From positions 1 to 5,303 of the forward strand of contig JAICUS010000437.1 of assembly GCA_025935735.1 (NCBI GenBank): 5,303 nucleotides of DNA. Reading direction: 5' to 3'. Shown one piece after another: positions 1 to 4,550 of the stretch; the first letter of the stretch is position 1; every line of letters begins with the position of its first letter. The DNA comes from Solirubrobacteraceae bacterium. Lineage in GTDB: Bacteria; Actinomycetota; Thermoleophilia; Solirubrobacterales; Solirubrobacteraceae. Both the position numbers and the translations under genes were made by a program. Under the pieces are notes generated by a model, which saw nothing but the letters and a program-made list of their open reading frames with translations, was not told the DNA's origin and made no database searches.

Positions 1-187
1 GCCGGCGAACTGCTTGCTGGGTAAGGAGTGAGAGCCCTGGCCGCCGTGCGTGGATGTTCGTTTCGGTCCCACCCCCCTCGGGCACTGAACGTTCCCGGTC
101 GGCAGTGATCGCTTCGCCAGCTGCAGCGTTCACTCTTGAGCGACCGCCGGGCTGACCACTCCCTACCCAGCCGCAGTTCGCCGGGGC
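1..187. repeat. Long imperfect inverted repeat around a gene-free 126-bp core (possible MITE or structured RNA)
   Basis: The left arm at 2-30 and the right arm at 157-184 are reverse complements. CCGGCGAACTGC (2-13) pairs perfectly with 173-184. After a small bulge (TT at 14-15 against one base at 172), GCTGGGTAAGGAGTG (16-30) pairs with 157-171 with one mismatch. A further five bases, AGCCC (about 33-37 against 149-153), also match after a short unpaired gap. The core (31-156) has no reading frame with recognisable protein content and no good start with a ribosome site. Arm length and total size suit a miniature inverted-repeat element or an RNA closed by a long end stem. Target-site duplication cannot be judged because the left arm begins at the window edge. 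The stretch lies just past the stop of the minus-strand hydrolase, so it could also influence transcript ends, but there is no U-tract. Seen: the repeat. Inferred: its nature. Confidence 0.6.
104..134. repeat. Inner dyad and three related 10-mers at about 20-bp spacing
   Basis: AGTGATCGCT (104-113) and AGCGTTCACT (125-134) form a 10-bp inverted repeat with one mismatch and an 11-base loop. A third, weaker copy, ACTGAACGTT, lies at 84-93 in direct orientation, exactly 20 bp before the second. The first and second copies are both preceded by GGC. The third copy contains the 8-bp palindrome GAACGTTC (87-94). This spacing of about two helical turns resembles protein-binding repeats; the dyad could equally be an inner hairpin of a transcript. 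No regulator is identified. Confidence 0.4.
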
Positions 188-196
188 AATGAGGCG

Positions 197-988
197 CTAC
201 GCAGCCGCCGCCCAGCCCCGCTCGCCGGCCGCGAACCCGGCCAGCGCGTGCGCCACCTCGGCGTACACCTGCGCGTTCAGCCCCATCCCGATGTGCGACG
301 CCCGCACCTCCACGCACTCGGCCGCCGGATCCAGGCAGGCCTGCCAGTCCACGATCCCGTCGGTCTTCGAGTACAGCGCCACGTAGCCCACCTCGGGCGG
401 GAACGGGCCGGCGAGATCCTCGCGGAAGCGGCTGCAGCACTCGCCGCGCAGGCAGCGCCAGGTGAACATGCCCGGGACGCGGCCGCTCCCGAGCGCTCCC
501 ACCAGAGCCACCTGGGCGAGCACGAACGGGTGCACCGAGAGTTGCGAGACGGTGGGCGAGCCGAGCGTGACGATGCCGGAGACGAGGTCCGGCCGGCGGG
601 CGGCCAGCGCGCGGGCGAAGACGCCGCCGCGGCTCTGGCCGATGATCGCCACCCGCTCCCCCGAGGCCTCGGCGAAGCCCTCCAGGCGGGCCTCCAGCCG
701 CGTGCATGCCTCGGCGGAGCAGCCGATGTTGGCGCGGATGCCGGCGCGCCGGGTGTGGTAGCCGTTGGCGCGCAGCCAGTGGGTCATCGTGGCCAGCGAG
801 CCGTCGCCGGCCATGAAGCCGGGGATCAGCAGGACCGGCCGGTCGTTCCCGTACGGCACCCCGCCGCCCCGCCAGACCGTGCTGCGCCGCAGCGCCGCCG
901 CCTCGACGCCGGCGAGGCCTTCGCGGAAGAGCTGCGGAAGTGGGACTCCCACGTCCGTTTCATACCCGAAATCCGCTCTTTGCGACAC
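197..988 (-). CDS. Alpha/beta-hydrolase, lipase/esterase-like, cysteine-rich
   Basis: A 263-residue protein probably hydrolysing an ester; the substrate is unknown. Motifs follow the alpha/beta-hydrolase order. An oxyanion-type loop LLIPGFMAGDGS lies at about 53-64. The nucleophile elbow GQSRGG places the serine at 119. The acid is probably D210 in YSKTDGIVDW, and the histidine H232 in ASHIGMG. The length fits a single-domain member with no large lid. Seven cysteines occur in local clusters (90/95, 179/184/185, 218/225), unusual for a small cytoplasmic actinobacterial protein and suggestive of disulfides, yet the N-terminus (MSQRADFGYE) shows no signal peptide or membrane segment. The start used is GTG at 988 with no clear Shine-Dalgarno; a GTG at codon 13 (950-952) is an alternative that would drop a poorly conserved N-terminus. 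The stop is TAG at 197-199. It diverges from the MDR gene with 35 bp between starts. Fold and triad are secure; the substrate is not. Confidence 0.88.
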   Translation of the reverse strand: MSQRADFGYETDVGVPLPQLFREGLAGVEAAALRRSTVWRGGGVPYGNDRPVLLIPGFMAGDGSLATMTHWLRANGYHTRRAGIRANIGCSAEACTRLEARLEGFAEASGERVAIIGQSRGGVFARALAARRPDLVSGIVTLGSPTVSQLSVHPFVLAQVALVGALGSGRVPGMFTWRCLRGECCSRFREDLAGPFPPEVGYVALYSKTDGIVDWQACLDPAAECVEVRASHIGMGLNAQVYAEVAHALAGFAAGERGWAAAA

Positions 989-1006
989 CGCCGAAGGTGG
1001 AGTTGC

Positions 1007-1016
1007 GTTGTACGCT
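1007..1016. promoter_or_regulatory. Compact divergent promoter region; -10 TACGCT for the plus-strand MDR gene
   Basis: Only 35 bp separate the two divergent starts. On the plus strand TACGCT (1011-1016), matching the actinobacterial TAnnnT -10 pattern, lies 7 nt before the ATG at 1024. Transcription would therefore start at or next to the ATG, giving a leaderless message. On the minus strand TACAAC (1012-1007) is a weaker -10 candidate for the hydrolase. The two would overlap on the GTAC at 1010-1013, so the promoters could exclude one another. No good -35 is visible for either. Inferred from sequence only. Confidence 0.45.
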
Positions 1017-1023
1017 CGCGGCC

Positions 1024-1962
1024 ATGCGTGCCGCCACCATCCGCGACGGCCGGATCGAGGTCGTCGAGCATCCCGATCCCGAGCCCCAGGACGGCCAGCT
1101 GCTGGTCCGCGTCCACGCGGCGGGCCTCAACGGCGCCGACATGCTCCAGCTCGCCGGCGGCTATCCCGCGCCGGCCGGGGCCCCGGAGGACATCCCCGGG
1201 CTGGAGCTGGCCGGCGAGGTGATCGCGCTCGGCCGCCGGGCCGGGCGCTTCGAGGTGGGCGACCGGGTGATGTCGCTGGTGTCCGGCGGCGGGCAGGCCG
1301 AGCTCGCCGTCGTGCACGAGCGCACCGCGATGCCCGTCCCCGAGGAGCTCGACTGGACCGCCGCCGGCGGCGTGCCCGAGGTCTTCACCACCGCCCACGA
1401 CGCGCTCTTCACCCAGGCCGGCCTGACGGTGGGCGAGCGGCTGCTGGTCCACGGCGCGGCCGGCGGCGTCGGGACGGCCGCGGTGCAGCTGGGCGTGATG
1501 GCCGGCGCGCGCGTCACCGCGACCGTGCGCCACGAGGGCGCCCGCGAGCGGATCGCCGCGCTCGGCGTCAATGCCATCGCGCCGGAGGGGTTCAGCGCCG
1601 CGGGACCGTTCGACGTGATCCTCGAGCTGGTCGGCGCGATCAATCTGGACGAGAACCTCGACGCGCTCGCCACCGGCGGCCGGATCGCCGTGATCGGCCT
1701 CGGCGCCGGCGCGAAGACCGAGATCGACCTGCGCAAGCTGATGGGCAAGCGCGGCCGGATCCACGGCTCGACGCTGCGGGCGCGGGCGATCGAGGAGAAG
1801 GCGATCGCCGCCCGGCTCGTGGAGAAGATGGTGCTGCCCGGCTTCGCCTCGGGCGACCTGTCCGTCCCGGTGTGCGCGGCGTTTCCGCTGAAACAGGCCG
1901 CCGACGCCTACGAGCGCTTCAAGGCCGGCGCGAAGTTCGGCAAGGTGATCCTGGAGATCTAG
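1024..1962 (+). CDS. Zinc-independent MDR oxidoreductase, quinone oxidoreductase (QOR/PIG3)-like
   Basis: A 312-residue NAD(P)H-dependent medium-chain reductase, probably cytoplasmic, reducing quinones or alpha,beta-unsaturated carbonyls. The N-terminal catalytic domain opens with MRAATI and carries the family segment AAGLNGADMLQLAGGYP (about 32-48), then the PGLELAGEV block (59-67). The Rossmann domain has the cofactor motif HGAAGGVG (143-150). The C-terminus GKVILEI (306-312) is typical of the family. Only one cysteine (284) is present, so neither structural nor catalytic zinc sites exist; this places it with QOR-type enzymes rather than alcohol dehydrogenases. R169/H170 after the second Rossmann strand could favour NADPH. 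The ATG at 1024 is chosen over an in-frame ATG at 940 because family members begin at this point, the longer form would overlap the hydrolase antisense, and a -10-like TACGCT lies 7 nt upstream (probably leaderless). No Shine-Dalgarno is present. It ends in a CTAG shared with the opposing gene. Exact substrate unknown. Confidence 0.93.
   Translation: MRAATIRDGRIEVVEHPDPEPQDGQLLVRVHAAGLNGADMLQLAGGYPAPAGAPEDIPGLELAGEVIALGRRAGRFEVGDRVMSLVSGGGQAELAVVHERTAMPVPEELDWTAAGGVPEVFTTAHDALFTQAGLTVGERLLVHGAAGGVGTAAVQLGVMAGARVTATVRHEGARERIAALGVNAIAPEGFSAAGPFDVILELVGAINLDENLDALATGGRIAVIGLGAGAKTEIDLRKLMGKRGRIHGSTLRARAIEEKAIAARLVEKMVLPGFASGDLSVPVCAAFPLKQAADAYERFKAGAKFGKVILEI
1959..1962. other. Shared CTAG: overlapping stop codons of two convergent genes
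   Basis: The plus-strand MDR gene ends in TAG at 1960-1962 and the minus-strand UDG-like gene ends in TAG at 1961-1959. Both stops come from the single palindrome CTAG. There is no intergenic space and no hairpin with a T-run here, so at least one transcript must run into the opposite gene. Confidence 0.95.
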
Positions 1963-2612
1963 TAAGGCGGGAAGTCCGACCACCACTCGCCGAGCACGCG
2001 GAACGCCCGCCAGAACGCCCGCTTGGCGCCCTCTTCGTCGAGCGACTGGTCGATGTCGGGCACGTACAGCGCCTCGATCGACGGCGTCAGCCGCTGGACG
2101 ACCCCCGGCTCCTCGCGCACCTCGCGGGCGAGCGGCAGTGACAGGTCGTTGAGGCAGTCGAGCGCGTCCGGCCCCATCACCACCACGATCTTCGGCTGCA
2201 CGATGGCGATCTCCTCGACCAGCCGGGCCACGCACTCGGGCGCGGCCAGCGAGGCGTCGGCCACGGGGCACTTGACGCACAGGGTCCCGTAGACCACCAG
2301 CGGGTCGATGTCCAGCCGCCGCAGCGACTTCATCAGCGCCGTCCCGGCGCGGCCGTAGAAGGCGACGCCCTCCTCGACCTCCGCGGGCGTCGGAGCGTGC
2401 TTGAGCAGCAGCACGTCGGCCTGCGGATGGCCGGACCCCAGCACCGGCATCAGGTTGCCGCGGGGGCAGCGGTCGCAGGACTGCAGGTCGCGGGTGAAGT
2501 GGTTGAGCTCGCGAATGGCCCGCTCGAGGTACTTCTCGCGGATCTCGTCATCAGTGGCCGGCATTCCGCCCACCGGGTTCACCCCGCCCCGTGCTTCTCC
2601 TTGCCCCTGCAA
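1959..2612 (-). CDS. Uracil-DNA glycosylase family-4-like protein with altered active-site motifs
   Basis: A 217-residue UDG-superfamily protein. Four cysteines match the Fe-S ligands of family 4: C46 and C49 (CDRC), C115 (VKCPV) and C127 (PECVARL). Fold landmarks follow: FYGRAGTALMKSL (about 85-97), VVYGTLCVKCP (106-116) and KIVVVMGPDALDCL (141-154). Family 4 enzymes remove uracil from DNA using a GEAPGxxE motif and a late HP[SA] motif. Here the first reads KHAPTPAEVEEG (71-82) and the second VPDIDQS (184-190), so the family's usual catalytic residues appear missing. It may be inactive, act on another base, or bind DNA or nucleotide. The start is uncertain: TTG at 2612 lies 1 nt after the upstream stop with GGGAG 5 nt before it; GTG at 2582 follows a strong AAGGAGAAG at a long 11-14 nt distance; ATG at 2564 is also possible. 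Probably co-transcribed with the upstream fusion gene. Confidence 0.82.
   Translation of the reverse strand: MQGQGEARGGVNPVGGMPATDDEIREKYLERAIRELNHFTRDLQSCDRCPRGNLMPVLGSGHPQADVLLLKHAPTPAEVEEGVAFYGRAGTALMKSLRRLDIDPLVVYGTLCVKCPVADASLAAPECVARLVEEIAIVQPKIVVVMGPDALDCLNDLSLPLAREVREEPGVVQRLTPSIEALYVPDIDQSLDEEGAKRAFWRAFRVLGEWWSDFPPY
2594..2602 (-). promoter_or_regulatory. Shine-Dalgarno-like AAGGAGAAG that bears on the UDG-like start
   Basis: On the minus strand AAGGAGAAG reads from 2602 to 2594, a near-perfect anti-16S match. It lies inside the coding sequence if the TTG at 2612 is the start, but upstream of GTG 2582 (11 nt after its last base) and ATG 2564 (29 nt). A second, weaker GGGAG sits at 2622-2618, 5 nt before the TTG. 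The sequence alone does not settle the start; the strength of this site favours an initiation point downstream of it. Confidence 0.35.
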
Positions 2613-2613
2613 G

Positions 2614-4497
2614 TCAACTCCCGCCGCGTCCGGCGACCGCCCGGGCGACCTTGCGCCGCCGGGTCGCGCGGCGGGCGGCGGGCGGCGTCGCCCGGGTCTG
2701 CAGGAACTTCAGCGCCTGGACCTGCGCGTAGCGCAGCGAGGACGGGGTGCCGGTGATGTCCGCGTCGCGCAGCGACTCGAGGAACTCCTCGGGCCCGTCG
2801 AAGTCGCGCATCCGGATGCGGACCGAGCCCAGCCCCTTGGCCACGTGGCTGTCGGAGCCGGCGCCGCCGACGATCCGGTACTTGCCGGCGAACCGCACCG
2901 CCTCCTCGTTGAACGCGGGGATGGCGATGCGCGGGTTGAAGACCTCGATCGCGTCCACGTCGGCCACCACGTCGAGCATGTGCTCGTAGTCGGGCACCGA
3001 GTGCAGCCGGTCGAACGGGTGCGGGACGTAGACGAGCCCGCCCTGGCGGCGGATCTCGGCGATCGTCTCGGCCAGGGTCATCCCGCGTGGGATCTTCTCC
3101 TCGATGAACAGGCCGATGACCTCGCCCTGGTCGGCGGTCTTGACCTCCTCGCCCACGATCACCTTGACGCCGTAGTCGGCCGCCTTCGCCTGGGCGTCGA
3201 GCGCGCCGGAGATCTCGTTGTGGTCGGTCACCGCGATCGCGCCCAGCCCCATGTCGCGCGCGGTGGCCAGCAGGACGTCGACCGGCGTCGCGCAGTCGTT
3301 GGAGTGGTCGGTGTGCATGTGCAGGTCGACGTCGATCAGCTCGCGCGTGGCCAGCCGCGCCCGCACGTCCGGCTTGCCCGTGGGGTCGTGGCGCAGCGCG
3401 GCGAGCTCGGCGTAGATCGCCTCGACGTCGTCGGCCACCCGCGCCCACGAGAGGTCCGGGAGCTCGCGGGCGGCGAGTTGGGCGCGCAGCCCGTCGTCGC
3501 GCAGCACGCGCTCCAGCTGGGCGGCCAGCACGTCGACGTCGCCGGGCTCGAACAGCAGCCCGAGGTCGCCGTCGCGCAGCACCTCCTCGTAGACCGGCAC
3601 GCGCGCGGCGACCGGCACCGCGCCGGAGCCCAGCGCCCGCACGAGCACGCCGGGCGCGGTGATCTGCCCGGCCGAGGCGGCCACGACCACACCCGCGCCG
3701 GCGAACGCCTCGTCCTCCTCGCCCACCACGTGCACGCGGGCGCGCAGGCTGGAGCGAAGCGTCGGGATCGCGCCCGTGCGCGAGTGCACGACCGCTTCCC
3801 AGTCGAGCTCCTCCGGCAGCCGCCGCAGCGCGCGCAGGAACAGCCGCAGGGCGGAGCGCTCCTCGCGGTCGGAGAAGACGATCCGCACCGGGCCGTCCCG
3901 CGGCGCACGCGGCTCGGCCGCCGTGCCCGGGGAGAGCAGCCGGTACGTGGCGGGGAAGTAGCGCTCGAGCAGCTCGGCCGTGGCCCGGTAGCTGGCCGTG
4001 CGGGCGTCCAGGCGGCCGAAGAACAGCTCCACGAAGCGCCGCGCGACCTGCGTGGAGAGCACCCGCTCGGCCGGCGCGTGGAACGAGCCGACGTTCAGCG
4101 CCCGCGAGTGCCGCAGAGCGACCGAGCCCGCGCTGCCCGGCCACGGCTCGTGCACGTGCACGAAGTCGAGCGGCGCGACCGCCAGCGCCTCCTCGATCGT
4201 CCGCGCGATGTCCACCGGCGGCGACGGGCTGGCCCCGCGCCGCTTCAGAGGCAGCAGCTCCCCGACCCCGAGCACCCGCACGCCGCCGTCGGCGTCGAAC
4301 AGCGAGCTCCCGCGCGCCGCCCGTATCGCCTTGCGCGACTCCCGCACCAGCTGCGGCGAGCGCGACGGCGCCAGCAGCAGGACCCGGTGCCCCCGCTCCG
4401 CCAGCTCCCGCGACACCTCCGCCGCGAACGTCCCGACCTCGTGCGCATCCTCCAGGGGATGCGGCGCGACCTGCGCGATGGCGAACCGCTCCGGCAC
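2614..4497 (-). CDS. Fusion protein: GT4 glycosyltransferase-like half (donor site degenerate) and PHP phosphoesterase half
   Basis: A 627-residue two-domain protein. Residues about 4-370 form a GT-B fold of GT4 type, nearest by eye to phosphatidylinositol mannosyltransferase-like enzymes: RELAERGHRVLLL (30-42), FVHVHEPWPGS (112-122), VGSFHAP (136-142). The usual donor-site residues look replaced: GR and KG positions by D210 and S215-A216, and the EX7E pair by I279 and R287. Residues about 387-600 are a PHP domain with intact metal ligands: DLHMHTDHS (391-399), TDHNE (424-428), GEE (449-451), PHP (492-494) and GSDSH (547-551). This half is probably an active metal-dependent phosphoesterase. 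The last 25 residues are Arg/Ala-rich and basic. The GTG at 4497 is chosen because GT4 homology begins at once (PERFAIAQVAPH) and a TATGCT -10 lies 8 nt upstream (probably leaderless); further upstream the frame is open only through overlap with ino1. Domain boundaries are by eye and the substrate is unknown. Confidence 0.85.
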   Translation of the reverse strand: MPERFAIAQVAPHPLEDAHEVGTFAAEVSRELAERGHRVLLLAPSRSPQLVRESRKAIRAARGSSLFDADGGVRVLGVGELLPLKRRGASPSPPVDIARTIEEALAVAPLDFVHVHEPWPGSAGSVALRHSRALNVGSFHAPAERVLSTQVARRFVELFFGRLDARTASYRATAELLERYFPATYRLLSPGTAAEPRAPRDGPVRIVFSDREERSALRLFLRALRRLPEELDWEAVVHSRTGAIPTLRSSLRARVHVVGEEDEAFAGAGVVVAASAGQITAPGVLVRALGSGAVPVAARVPVYEEVLRDGDLGLLFEPGDVDVLAAQLERVLRDDGLRAQLAARELPDLSWARVADDVEAIYAELAALRHDPTGKPDVRARLATRELIDVDLHMHTDHSNDCATPVDVLLATARDMGLGAIAVTDHNEISGALDAQAKAADYGVKVIVGEEVKTADQGEVIGLFIEEKIPRGMTLAETIAEIRRQGGLVYVPHPFDRLHSVPDYEHMLDVVADVDAIEVFNPRIAIPAFNEEAVRFAGKYRIVGGAGSDSHVAKGLGSVRIRMRDFDGPEEFLESLRDADITGTPSSLRYAQVQALKFLQTRATPPAARRATRRRKVARAVAGRGGS

Positions 4498-4505
4498 CGC
4501 GGGCC

Positions 4506-4511
4506 AGCATA
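4506..4511 (-). promoter_or_regulatory. -10 TATGCT for the GT4-PHP gene (leaderless)
   Basis: On the minus strand TATGCT (4511-4506) fits the TAnnnT -10 pattern and ends 8 nt before the GTG at 4497, placing the transcript start at or near the first base of the codon. The gene lacks a Shine-Dalgarno. The layout repeats that of the MDR gene (TACGCT, then 7 nt, then ATG), which supports both calls. The -35 region falls inside the hairpin at 4513-4544 and shows no TTGACA-like box. Confidence 0.5.
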
Positions 4512-4512
4512 T

Positions 4513-4544
4513 CGGCGGCGGTGGGGGCCGACCCACCGCCGCCG
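4513..4544 (-). terminator. 13-bp perfect GC hairpin after ino1
   Basis: CGGCGGCGGTGGG (4513-4525 on the plus strand) is an exact inverted repeat of 4532-4544, with a 6-base loop. It begins 6 nt after the ino1 stop (TAG at 4553-4551). The stem is very stable, but no T-run follows on the minus strand, as is common for actinobacterial (I-shaped) terminators. Its distal end sits 1 nt from the -10 of the next gene. It could instead be an mRNA 3' stabiliser or a protein-binding dyad. Confidence 0.7.
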
Positions 4545-4550
4545 GAAGGG

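Noticed and set aside
4..182. Integron attC-like ends (GAAC near 7-10, GTTC near 176-179)
   Set aside because: The sequences do not fit the RYYYAAC/GTTRRRY core, and no integrase or cassette gene is present.
189..386. Short plus-strand frame at the end of the inverted-repeat region
   Set aside because: Antisense to the hydrolase C-terminus, with no ribosome site and biased Ala/Ser/Pro composition.
940..952. Perfect 13-bp dyad GTGGGACTCCCAC in the hydrolase 5' end
   Set aside because: About one such dyad is expected by chance in a window of this size and it encodes hydrolase residues; a possible operator, but unsupported.
940..1023. Upstream ATG at 940 for the MDR gene
   Set aside because: It would add 28 residues not seen in the family and overlap the divergent hydrolase; the protein aligns from the ATG at 1024.
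826..2280. A 484-codon minus-strand frame opposite the MDR gene
   Set aside because: Low-complexity Arg/Ala/Gly product, and it overlaps three well-supported genes (hydrolase, MDR, UDG-like) in other frames.
2579..4510. A 643-codon minus-strand frame with ATG at 4510 overlapping the fusion gene
   Set aside because: It is the +1-shifted shadow of the GT4-PHP gene: Arg/Ala/Gly-rich with no domain. Its ATG lies within the TATGCT promoter box of the real gene.
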